From Oscillospiraceae bacterium (GTDB lineage Bacteria > Bacillota > Clostridia > Oscillospirales > Oscillospiraceae): DNA of 16,189 nt. The position numbers and the translations under genes are program-made. The stretch is from the NCBI GenBank assembly GCA_016297855.1, contig JAEDFW010000033.1:1-16189 (forward strand), given 5' to 3'. The notes under the pieces are model-generated. The model saw only the letters and a list, made by a program, of their open reading frames with translations, was not told where the DNA came from and did no database searches. Shown in pieces: positions 6,346 through 14,597 of this stretch (position 1 is its first letter; every line of letters starts with the position of its first letter).

Positions 6346-6750
6346 TTATTCTGCAAAATCCGCCTTTTCCGCCTTGCGGGACTCAAAAAAGCTCTGTGCC
6401 TTATCTATCAGATCCGGCAGCTGTTCGATCAGCCGGTCAACCGACGTGGACGCAGGCTCCGCAACCGGCAGCATCCGCACGTTCTCTCCGCGCACGATCA
6501 GAAATGCCACCGGCGTGATGGTCACGCCCGCGCCTGCACCGCCGCCGAACGCATTATCTCGGTTTGCGGGATAGTTCTTCGTGGCAAAGTCACTGCCGCC
6601 GCCGCCGTAGCCGATGGAAACCTTGGTCACAGGGATGATGGTCACGCCGCCTTCGGTCACGATCGGATTACCGATCACAGTATTGACGTCAACCATTTCA
6701 CGAATTTTGCTCATGGAAGCGCTCATCATTTCAGACAGAGGATGGTTCAT
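6346..6750 (-). CDS. ytfJ: GerW/YtfJ family sporulation protein
   Basis: This small protein of 134 residues matches the YtfJ (GerW) family. An N-terminal segment (MNHPLSEMMSASMSKIREMV) is followed by DVNTVIGNPIV, the block ITIIPVTKVSIGYGGG-like region, a second glycine-rich run (FGGGAGAG) and ITPVAFLIV. In Bacillus subtilis YtfJ is expressed in the forespore and is linked to lysozyme and germination properties. Homologues also occur outside spore-formers, and its biochemistry is unsettled. The ATG at 6750 follows GGCGGTG. A GTG at 6759 is less likely. The start lies 20 nt inside the end of the DUF2953 gene, reproducing the ytfI-ytfJ pair of B. subtilis. Confidence 0.9.
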   Translation of the reverse strand: MNHPLSEMMSASMSKIREMVDVNTVIGNPIVTEGGVTIIPVTKVSIGYGGGGSDFATKNYPANRDNAFGGGAGAGVTITPVAFLIVRGENVRMLPVAEPASTSVDRLIEQLPDLIDKAQSFFESRKAEKADFAE

Positions 6751-7360
6751 TCTCAGCACCGCCTTTTTTATTGTTCGCCATAAATTTGAGAAATTTCACA
6801 CCAGCGCGCAGCGCCAGCGAAAGCGCCCGCCCGATGGTGATACTCATCACCAGCCGCGCGTCAAGCGTCATCGACTTCTGCTCATAGCAAAGCTCCGGGC
6901 AGATCTCGCGCTCGCGGATAACAAAGAGCCGGTCCAGCATCGGCATGAGCGCGCCAATGGCTGCCCATGCCCTGCCGTAGTTTATCGCCGCCTTGGCCGC
7001 ATCGCCGCCAAAGCGCACATGCATCGTCAGTTTTTCCACGCGCAGCTTGCGCCGGAGATCACCCAGTACGTCGCAGGCAAGCCGCACCAGCGACAGCATC
7101 CCGTCCAGACTGCCGGGCACGATGGAGGAAGTTTTTTTCTTCTCCGTCGTCTGCGCGGTTTTTTCCGCCTTTTTTGGAACGCTCTTTTCCGGTTTTTGCT
7201 TTTGTTTTGCAGTTCTTGGCAGCAGCGTGACGCGCAGCAGCCAGATTTTCAGCTTTACATAATATCCTTCCGTGCTGTAGGCCGCGTCCACGCCGACCGG
7301 GATGCAGCCAATCAGAAACAGCACCCCGAATATCACCGCCAGTGTCATCCACCACGTCAT
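6731..7360 (-). CDS. ytfI: DUF2953 domain protein (YtfI-like)
   Basis: This 209-residue protein has one N-terminal transmembrane helix (about 5-25, LAVIFGVLFLIGCIPVG). A short beta-like segment (YYVKLKIWLLRVTLLP) follows, then a Lys/Glu-rich linker (about 50-80) and a C-terminal DUF2953-type region with FGGDAAKAAINYGRAWA and a second hydrophobic segment. The gene pairs with ytfJ, as in B. subtilis, where ytfI and ytfJ are associated with sporulation. The function is unknown. The ATG at 7360 overlaps the scpB stop by 4 nt, and the 3' end overlaps ytfJ by 20 nt. Call rests on length, topology and gene order, as sequence conservation in this family is low. Confidence 0.82.
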   Translation of the reverse strand: MTWWMTLAVIFGVLFLIGCIPVGVDAAYSTEGYYVKLKIWLLRVTLLPRTAKQKQKPEKSVPKKAEKTAQTTEKKKTSSIVPGSLDGMLSLVRLACDVLGDLRRKLRVEKLTMHVRFGGDAAKAAINYGRAWAAIGALMPMLDRLFVIREREICPELCYEQKSMTLDARLVMSITIGRALSLALRAGVKFLKFMANNKKGGAENEPSSV

Positions 7361-7935
7361 TGCTTCGGCGCCTCCTGCGTCATCTGCTGCTCAAGCGTAA
7401 GCTGTTCTTTGCCGGTACCGATCTGAACGAGTTCGATCTCCGGCAGCTCTTCGAGCGATTGCAGGCCGAACACGCGCAGAAAATCGGGCGTGGTTTCATA
7501 GAGGATCGGCCGTCCCGGAACGTTCAGGCGCCCTGCCTCGCGGATCAGCTTCTTGGTCAGAAGCGCACTGACCGAGTACGCGCTGTCCACGCCGCGGATC
7601 TGCTCGATATATGCCTTCGTCGTAGGCTGATAGTACGCGATGACCGTCAGCGTCTCGAGCTGTGAAGCCGAGAGCTTGGGCGGTTTGCGCGTTTCAAGCG
7701 TCTTTGTGACAAGCTCGGCGTACTCCGGCGCAGAGCACATCTGATATGCCTCGTCCAGCCGCACAATGCGCACACCGCTGCGTTCAAACGCCAGCTTGTC
7801 CATGAGCGACTTTGCCGCCGCATGGATCTCGTCCGGGTCCACCTGCAGCGTCAGCGCCATACGCTCAGCCGCGACCGGCTCGCCTGCGGCAAATAAGATC
7901 GCCGTCAGCGCTCTTTGCAGTTCTTCTGGTTCCAT
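7357..7935 (-). CDS. scpB: Segregation and condensation protein B
   Basis: ScpB is the 192-residue winged-helix partner of the SMC-ScpAB condensin complex, which compacts and segregates newly replicated chromosomes. The N-terminus MEPEELQRALTAILFAAGEP and the block SQLETLTVIAYYQPTTKAYIEQIRG (about 97-121) are family hallmarks. ScpB forms a dimer that binds the kleisin ScpA. The ATG at 7935 follows GGGAGG at good spacing, 12 nt after the scpA stop. The scpA-scpB adjacency confirms the assignment. Expression probably depends on the promoter upstream of the M50 gene. Confidence 0.95.
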   Translation of the reverse strand: MEPEELQRALTAILFAAGEPVAAERMALTLQVDPDEIHAAAKSLMDKLAFERSGVRIVRLDEAYQMCSAPEYAELVTKTLETRKPPKLSASQLETLTVIAYYQPTTKAYIEQIRGVDSAYSVSALLTKKLIREAGRLNVPGRPILYETTPDFLRVFGLQSLEELPEIELVQIGTGKEQLTLEQQMTQEAPKQ

Positions 7936-7947
7936 AGGCGCCTCCCA

Positions 7948-8733
7948 TCATCCGACCTGCGTCTCGTCAGGCATTTTCAGAAAAGTGACGGTCGCGCCGT
8001 CCGGCGCAGCGTCAACAGAGACCGATTTGAGTTTACATAATTCAAGCACTGCCAGAAATGTTGCCACGATTTCCGACCGGCTGCGGTTGCCGCGAAACAG
8101 GCTCAAAAACCGTACCATGCCGCGTGAGAGCAGCCTTCTTAAAATCTCCGCAGCCTTGACCGTGACGGGATACGGCTCCGCACCCACGATTCCGGCAAAG
8201 TTCGATGCCGGCGGCGGCAACCTCCGCTCACTGCGCTCGGCAATGGCAGCCATGGCGTCCAGCAGATCCTGCCTGTCGTGCTGATACCGGTAACCCTGCT
8301 CCTTCTGCAGCGGCTCCGGCGTCTTGGTAAACAGCCCCAGCCCAATCTCATTGCGCGCGCCAAGTACACCCGCGGCCTGTTTGATCTGTCCATAGGCCTC
8401 CCTGCGCTCACGTTCCTCCAGTGAGCGGATGAGAAGCTCCATCTCGCTCTGGGCCTCGGCCTGTTCGGCGGCAGACAGCAGCATCTTCGTTTTGATATAC
8501 ATGAGGTGCGAGGCCATGGCGATAAACTCGCTGGCAATTTCCATATCCATCCGCTTCATTTCATCCAGATACGCCAGATACTGCTCCAGAATGGAGTAGA
8601 TGCTGACATCCTGAATGGCAATTTTGTTTTTGCTCAGAAGCTGCAGGATCACGTCCAGCGGCCCATCGAAATCCTCCATGCTCTCGGCACGCGCGCGCAC
8701 CACGCCTGCGAGGTGATATTGCGGTTGTTCCAT
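7948..8733 (-). CDS. scpA: Segregation and condensation protein A (kleisin)
   Basis: ScpA is the 261-residue kleisin that bridges the Smc heads in the bacterial condensin. The signature FDGPLDVILQLLSKNKIAIQDVSI (about 23-46) is followed by a helical region MDMEIASEFIAMASHLMYIKTKMLL, both typical of the N-terminal Smc-neck-binding domain. The middle is rich in Glu and Arg (EERERREAYGQ). The C-terminal winged helix contains RSRSEIVATFLAVLELCKL. The ATG at 8733 follows AGGAGTG. It begins 9 nt after the M50 protease gene. ScpA length here is ordinary for the family. Confidence 0.95.
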   Translation of the reverse strand: MEQPQYHLAGVVRARAESMEDFDGPLDVILQLLSKNKIAIQDVSIYSILEQYLAYLDEMKRMDMEIASEFIAMASHLMYIKTKMLLSAAEQAEAQSEMELLIRSLEERERREAYGQIKQAAGVLGARNEIGLGLFTKTPEPLQKEQGYRYQHDRQDLLDAMAAIAERSERRLPPPASNFAGIVGAEPYPVTVKAAEILRRLLSRGMVRFLSLFRGNRSRSEIVATFLAVLELCKLKSVSVDAAPDGATVTFLKMPDETQVG

Positions 8734-8742
8734 GCGGCACTC

Positions 8743-9435
8743 CTATTGATAGATCTTCAAAAACAGGTCGACCGGCCACGCGCCGGCCGCGTGCAGACCG
8801 TCAAGCAGCCCATCTCTCAGAAACACCAGTGGTGTATCGAGTACGCCGGTCAGCAGCAGCACCATTAAAAGCAGCATCCCGTAGCGTTCAAAGCGCATGA
8901 GTTTGCCATACATGCCGTCCGGCAGCAGCGCAAACACGACTTTTGACCCATCGAGCGGTGGAATCGGAAAGAGGTTGAACACGGCCAGACCTGCGCTGAT
9001 GATTGCAACATAGTAAAAGAATACGTACAGCACCTGTGCTACACGCGACTGCGCGGCCACGATGAAACACCAGCAAGCGGATTGCAGCACGACCGCCACA
9101 TACGCCAGCAGCACATTTGACACCGGCCCTGCCAGCGCCGTGAGCGCCATCCCTTTTTTGGGATTTTTGAAGTTGCGCATATCGACCGGTACAGGCTTGG
9201 CCCAGCCAAAGCGGAACAGGGCCATCATGATAAGGCCTCCGATATCCACATGCTTGAGCGGGTTCAGCGTCAGACGGCCGGCATTTTTTGCCGTCCGGTC
9301 ACCCAGCCAGTACGCCACAAGTCCGTGGCACGTCTCATGGAATGTGATACAGAGCAGCGACGCGCATACCAGCAGCGCCGTCTGCCATATGCCGTCAAAT
9401 TGCAGCTGTTTGAGCCAGGCGAGAAAAGCGTCCAA
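8743..9435 (-). CDS. Site-2 protease family (peptidase M50) membrane metalloprotease
   Basis: This 230-residue integral membrane protein belongs to the M50 family. The zinc-binding motif is HETCH (33-37) in the first membrane segment, and the third ligand region is NLFPIPPLDGSK (about 154-165). Further hydrophobic helices are at about 15-32, 100-126, 135-155 and 183-200. The protein lacks the PDZ domain of RseP/RasP and resembles the short YwhC/FtsH-neighbour type, so its substrate is unknown. The start is a TTG at 9435. AAGGAAG lies 8 nt upstream, a stop codon in frame lies about 27 nt upstream, and no ATG or GTG occurs between. The predicted start of transcription is about 27 nt before it. 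It is the first gene of the scpAB operon. Confidence 0.9.
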   Translation of the reverse strand: MDAFLAWLKQLQFDGIWQTALLVCASLLCITFHETCHGLVAYWLGDRTAKNAGRLTLNPLKHVDIGGLIMMALFRFGWAKPVPVDMRNFKNPKKGMALTALAGPVSNVLLAYVAVVLQSACWCFIVAAQSRVAQVLYVFFYYVAIISAGLAVFNLFPIPPLDGSKVVFALLPDGMYGKLMRFERYGMLLLMVLLLTGVLDTPLVFLRDGLLDGLHAAGAWPVDLFLKIYQ

Positions 9436-9468
9436 AGCAAAATCTTCCTTATCGGCATAGTTTTATTC

Positions 9469-9497
9469 AGTATAGCACATCTTATCCCTCTTGACAA
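9469..9497 (-). promoter_or_regulatory. Sigma-A promoter with extended -10 for the M50-scpAB-ytfIJ-dac-rluB operon
   Basis: TTGTCA (9497-9492; 5 of 6) and TATACT (9474-9469; 5 of 6) are separated by 17 nt, and TG precedes the -10 by one base (extended -10). Transcription would begin near 9462, only about 27 nt before the TTG start of the M50 gene. This is the clearest promoter in the window. Confidence 0.75.
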
Positions 9498-9519
9498 GAA
9501 AAAGGCATGCCAGGCATCG

Positions 9520-9555
9520 TTTTTGCCCCGAAAGCAGCCGCTTTCGGGGCAAAAA
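9520..9555. repeat. 15-bp hairpin just after engB, lacking a U-tail on either strand
   Basis: The arms tttttgccccgaaag (9520-9534) and ctttcggggcaaaaa (9541-9555) are perfectly complementary, with the 6-nt loop cagccg. The arms carry T-runs on the outer 5' side and A-runs on the outer 3' side, so neither strand has the U-run after the stem that an intrinsic terminator needs. It lies 3 nt downstream of the engB stop codon and marks the boundary before the M50 promoter. Confidence 0.6.
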
Positions 9556-9558
9556 ACG

Positions 9559-10146
9559 TTATTCTCCGACCGCGTGCAGGACGAACGCCAGAAGCGCCTC
9601 ACGCCCTGCGCCGGTTTCCGCCGAGAAAGGAATGATCCCGATCTGTTCCGGCAGCGACAGCGTTTCACGGATACAGGCAAGGTTCGGCTCGATCTCACTC
9701 TTTTTAAGCTTGTCAAGCTTGTTGGCCACGACCACGAAGGGCTTGCCCGTGGCTTTGAAGCAGTCTGCCATGATGATATCGTTGGCCGTCGGCTTGTGGC
9801 GGCTGTCAACAATCATCACGCCGTAGTCCAGCGTATCAGGCGCGGCGAAATACGCCTCCATGAGCTTGGCCCATCTGGCCTTCTCCTTTTCAGAGACCTT
9901 GGCGTAGCCGTAACCCGGCAGATCGACAAGATACGCCTTCCCGTCGAGCCTGAAGAAATTGATGTGCGTGGTCTTGCCGGGGGCCTGTCCCACGCGCGCA
10001 AAATTCTTACGCTGCAGCAGCCGGTTGATGACCGAGGACTTGCCGACGTTCGACTTGCCCGCGAACGCAATCTGCGGCAGCGAATCTTTCGGACAGTCGG
10101 CCACCGAAACGGCCGAGCGGATAAATTCTACATTATGAAGATTCAT
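9559..10146 (-). CDS. engB: Ribosome biogenesis GTP-binding protein EngB/YsxC
   Basis: This 195-residue TRAFAC GTPase is needed for late assembly of the large ribosomal subunit. All G motifs are present: G1 GKSNVGKSS (30-38, preceded by A29), G2 threonines at 59-60 (GKTTHINFF), G3 DLPGYG (75-80), G4 NKLDK (142-146) and G5 SAETG (175-179). The length is usual for the family. The ATG at 10146 follows AGGTGA, 8 nt after the lon stop. The lon-engB adjacency matches lonA-ysxC of B. subtilis. Expression probably follows the lon transcript, as no promoter is visible in the 8-nt gap. Confidence 0.97.
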   Translation of the reverse strand: MNLHNVEFIRSAVSVADCPKDSLPQIAFAGKSNVGKSSVINRLLQRKNFARVGQAPGKTTHINFFRLDGKAYLVDLPGYGYAKVSEKEKARWAKLMEAYFAAPDTLDYGVMIVDSRHKPTANDIIMADCFKATGKPFVVVANKLDKLKKSEIEPNLACIRETLSLPEQIGIIPFSAETGAGREALLAFVLHAVGE

Positions 10147-10154
10147 TTCTTCAC

Positions 10155-12584
10155 CTACTGGCGGATACCGCTCTTGCGGCGGGCGGGTTTCGCCGGTGCA
10201 ATCGGCAGTGCAGATGGCTGCGGCTGCAGCTCTGTCTGCTGCGCGCTCATCTGCTTCAGCTGCGAAAAATCAAGGCTTGCGGCGATTACGCTGTCGACGT
10301 GCTCAACCGTAATGAAATTGAGCGCATTTCTGACCAGCGGGTCGATTTCCTGCAGATCCTTTTCATTCGCTGCCGGGATGATGACCGTCTTGATGCCATG
10401 GCGCAGCGCGGCCATCGTCTTTTCGCGCAGGCCGCCGATGGCCAGCACACGGCCCCGGATGGAGATCTCGCCCGTCATGGCGATATCGCGCCGCACAGGC
10501 GCGCCGGTGAGCGCGGAGACAATCGCCGTACAGATGGTGATACCGGCAGACGGCCCGTCCTTGGGTACCGCGCCCTCCGGGAAGTGGACGTGGATATCCT
10601 TTGTCTTGTAAAAATCGGCGGGGAGATTAAAGTGTGCCGTACGCGAGCGGATGTAGCTCATCGCCGCGTAAACTGATTCCTTCATCACGTCGCCGAGGTT
10701 GCCCGTCAACTCCAGCTTACCGCTGCCGTCGACCACATTGACTTCGACCTGCAGCGTCTCGCCGCCAACCTGCGTCCAGGCAAGACCTGTGACCAATCCC
10801 ACCTGATCGGCAGCAGGCATAGGATCGGGCAGATATTTGCGCGGGCCGAGATAACGCTCAAGATTCGCGCCGGTAATCACAATGCGCTTGGGCGCATCGT
10901 CTGAAACAAATCGCATTGCACACTTGCGGCAAACGGCGGCCAGTTCCCGCTCGAGCTGGCGCACACCGGACTCGCGCGTGTAGCAGGCAATGATCTCGCG
11001 AATGGCGTCGTCGCTCATGCGCACGCTGCCGCGTGCAAGGCCGTGCTTTTCCAACTGCTTGGGCAAAAGGTGTCGTCTTGCGATCTGCAGCTTTTCCTCA
11101 TCCGTGTACGAGCCAAGCTCAATGACCTCCATCCGGTCGAGAAGCGCGCGCGGAATGGTGTCGGTGGTGTTGGCGGTGGTGATGAACATACACTCGTGCA
11201 GATCGAACGGAACCTCGAGATAGTGATCGCGGAAGCTCGAATTCTGCGCGGAATCCAGCACCTCCAGCAGCGCCGAGGCAGGGTCACCCTTATAATCGTT
11301 GCCGAGCTTGTCGATCTCGTCGAGCAGCAGCAGCGCGTTTTTGGACTTTGCCTGCGTCACAGCCGTCATGATGCGGCCCGGCATGGCGCCGATATACGTC
11401 TTGCGGTGGCCGCGGATCTCGGCCTCATCGTGCACGCCGCCAAGAGAAAGTCTGGCGAGATTGCGATTGAGCGCTTTTGCAATCGAGATGGCGATGGACG
11501 TCTTGCCCACGCCCGGAGGACCCACGAGGCACAGAATCTGTCCCGGCAGCTGCGGTGCCAGCTGCCGCACGGCCAGCGTCTCGAGCACACGCGCCTTCAC
11601 CTTTTCCAGGCCGTAGTGGTCTGCGTCAAGGATCTTTTCAGCCTGCTTCACGTCCAGCCGCTCTTCGGTACGCGCATTCCACGGCAGCTCCAGAATCGCG
11701 TCAAGATAGTTGCGGATGACGCTGGCCTCGGCGGAATTTCCTTGCTGCTTGGCAAGGCGCTTCGTCTCTTTCAAGAGCTTCTCCTCGGTCTGCTCGGGAA
11801 GGTGCAGGTCGCGGATTCTGTCGGCATAGCTTGCCGCGTCATCGTCCTCGCTCTCACCCAGCTCATCGCGGATGACATGCAGCTGCTCGCGCAGGTAGTA
11901 GTCGCGCTGGCCCTTGTCCACGCTTTTTTGCACCTTATCGGAGATCTCGTTCTCCAGCTTCAGAATCTCCAGCTCTTTGGCCAGCAGCTTGACCGCCAGC
12001 TCCATCCGGCGCACCGGATGCAGCTGTTCCAGCAGCTTCTGCTTGTCCTGATAGGAAAACGACGCGTTCTGGCCGATAAAGTCGGCCACATAACCTGGCT
12101 CCTCAGACGAGAGCAGCTGTAACAGGGCATCCGGTGCGTTTTTTCCGACCAGTTCTGCGAACTGCTCAAACAGGCTGTGCGCCTGACGCACCAGCGCCTG
12201 CACGCGCGCCGCAGCCGTGTTGCAGCCGGCAGTTTCCATCGGCATTACGCGCCCAAAGAGATACGGCTCAGACTGGATGCAGTCGACCAACTGCGCACGA
12301 TACTTGCCCTCAACCAGAATCCGCATATTGTCGCCCGGCATACGCAGAATCTGCTTGATCACGGACACGGTACCGAACTCGTACAGATCGTCCCGCTTGG
12401 GATCGTCCGTCTCCAGCTCGCGCTGCGCCACAAGGAAGATCTGCTGGTCGGTGCTGATGGCTTCCTCCACAGCGCGCGCGGATTTGACCCGGCCGACGTC
12501 AAAGTGCGTCGTCATCCCCGGGAATACCACAAGTCCCCGTAGTGCCAGTACCGGCAGGCATACGAACGGCTTATATTCACTCAT
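10155..12584 (-). CDS. lon: ATP-dependent protease Lon (LonA type)
   Basis: This 809-residue cytosolic serine protease degrades damaged and regulatory proteins. The N-terminal substrate domain (about 5-200) and coiled helical region (about 200-300, ending near LPWNARTEE) precede the AAA+ module, with Walker A GPPGVGKT (355-362) and Walker B LLLDEIDK (419-426). The C-terminal peptidase carries the Ser-Lys dyad S679 (KDGPSAG) and K722 (LREKTMAA), the same numbers as in Escherichia coli Lon. A basic, Pro-rich tail of about 28 residues follows the conserved domain. ATG 12584 follows AAAGGAG. In the Firmicutes order tig-clpX-lon-engB, a lonB is sometimes present, but none is seen here. No CtsR-type operator was seen upstream. 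Confidence 0.97.
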   Translation of the reverse strand: MSEYKPFVCLPVLALRGLVVFPGMTTHFDVGRVKSARAVEEAISTDQQIFLVAQRELETDDPKRDDLYEFGTVSVIKQILRMPGDNMRILVEGKYRAQLVDCIQSEPYLFGRVMPMETAGCNTAAARVQALVRQAHSLFEQFAELVGKNAPDALLQLLSSEEPGYVADFIGQNASFSYQDKQKLLEQLHPVRRMELAVKLLAKELEILKLENEISDKVQKSVDKGQRDYYLREQLHVIRDELGESEDDDAASYADRIRDLHLPEQTEEKLLKETKRLAKQQGNSAEASVIRNYLDAILELPWNARTEERLDVKQAEKILDADHYGLEKVKARVLETLAVRQLAPQLPGQILCLVGPPGVGKTSIAISIAKALNRNLARLSLGGVHDEAEIRGHRKTYIGAMPGRIMTAVTQAKSKNALLLLDEIDKLGNDYKGDPASALLEVLDSAQNSSFRDHYLEVPFDLHECMFITTANTTDTIPRALLDRMEVIELGSYTDEEKLQIARRHLLPKQLEKHGLARGSVRMSDDAIREIIACYTRESGVRQLERELAAVCRKCAMRFVSDDAPKRIVITGANLERYLGPRKYLPDPMPAADQVGLVTGLAWTQVGGETLQVEVNVVDGSGKLELTGNLGDVMKESVYAAMSYIRSRTAHFNLPADFYKTKDIHVHFPEGAVPKDGPSAGITICTAIVSALTGAPVRRDIAMTGEISIRGRVLAIGGLREKTMAALRHGIKTVIIPAANEKDLQEIDPLVRNALNFITVEHVDSVIAASLDFSQLKQMSAQQTELQPQPSALPIAPAKPARRKSGIRQ

Positions 12585-12635
12585 AGAAAATTCTCCTTTC
12601 GTTGGAGGTAACCGGCGGCTTTACGCCGGGATGTG
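12585..12635 (-). promoter_or_regulatory. Structured lon leader
   Basis: After the clpX terminator the leader contains a second hairpin, CCGGCG (12629-12624) with CGCCGG (12617-12612) around a 6-nt loop. Then CCTCC (12606-12602) could pair with the lon ribosome binding site GGAG nearby. No convincing -10/-35 pair was found between the clpX terminator and the lon start, so lon may depend on read-through or on a promoter I do not recognise. Confidence 0.35.
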
Positions 12636-12636
12636 C

Positions 12637-12667
12637 AAAAGAAGGGAGCGCGTTCCGGCTCCCTTCT
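12637..12667 (-). terminator. Terminator-like hairpin after clpX
   Basis: Reading on the minus strand, AGAAGGGAGC (12667-12658) pairs with GCTCCCTTCT (12649-12640) around an 8-nt loop, giving 10 bp, and TTTTGC follows (the first T is in the stem). It starts 5 nt after the clpX stop codon. The U-run is short, so it probably terminates only part of the transcription into lon. Confidence 0.65.
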
Positions 12668-12672
12668 CGCTG

Positions 12673-13938
<1,266 letters not shown>

Positions 13939-13965
13939 AGTGACTCCTCCTTTCGGGGTTAAAGA

Positions 13966-14547
13966 TTATCGCTTTTCAATCACCTTATCGATCAGGCCGT
14001 ACGCCAACGCCTCTTCCGCGTTCATGAAATTGTCGCGCTCGCAGTCGGCGGCGACAACGTCGACCGGCTTGCCGGTGTTGGCTGCAAGAATCTCATTCAT
14101 GCGCTTTTTGATGGTCTGCAGACGCTTGAGGTGGATGGCCATGTCGGTGATCTGCCCCTGCGTACCGGCCGACGGCTGATGGATCATGATCTCAGCATTC
14201 GGCAGTGCCAGGCGCTTGCCCTTGGTACCGGCAGCCAGCAGGAACGCGCCCATGGACGCCGCCATACCGACGCAGATGGTAGAAACATCGCACTTGATGT
14301 ACTGCATGGTATCATAGATCGCCATACCGTCGGTCACGCTGCCGCCGGGGCTGTTGATATAAAACTGGATATCCTTGTCGGGGTCCTGCGCTTCAAGATA
14401 CAGAAGCTGCGCCACGACTAGGCTGGCGGTGGTACTGTTGACCTCTTCGGACAACATGATGATACGGTCGTTGAGCAGCCGCGAGAAAATATCATACGAA
14501 CGCTCACCGCGGCTGGTCTGCTCAACAACATACGGAACAAAGCTCAT
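13966..14547 (-). CDS. clpP: ClpP, ATP-dependent Clp protease proteolytic subunit
   Basis: This 193-residue serine peptidase forms the double heptameric ring of ClpXP. The catalytic triad is S98 (GMAASMGA), H123 (MIHQPS) and D172 (ERDNFM). The N-terminus (MSFVPYVVEQTSRGERSYDI) resembles processed or short-leader Firmicutes ClpP. ATG 14547 follows AAAGGAG. clpP directly precedes clpX, so the partners are co-transcribed, and tig lies just upstream. No CtsR operator (repeat of GGTCAAA) was found nearby. The length is standard. Confidence 0.97.
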   Translation of the reverse strand: MSFVPYVVEQTSRGERSYDIFSRLLNDRIIMLSEEVNSTTASLVVAQLLYLEAQDPDKDIQFYINSPGGSVTDGMAIYDTMQYIKCDVSTICVGMAASMGAFLLAAGTKGKRLALPNAEIMIHQPSAGTQGQITDMAIHLKRLQTIKKRMNEILAANTGKPVDVVAADCERDNFMNAEEALAYGLIDKVIEKR

Positions 14548-14597
14548 AGGAACGCTCCTTTCTTCAGATGTAACATTCTAACCGGCCCGCCGGAGGA

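Noticed and set aside
9502..9519. Possible second terminator (GGCATGCC followed by TTTTT) before the M50 promoter
   Set aside because: The stem would be only 4 bp with a 3-nt loop and lies almost on the -35 box. It is too weak to call.
9250..10611. 453-codon plus-strand open frame opposite the M50 gene, engB and lon
   Set aside because: It spans three genes and the intergenic promoter region on the other strand, with no recognisable domain. It is a shadow of the minus-strand genes.
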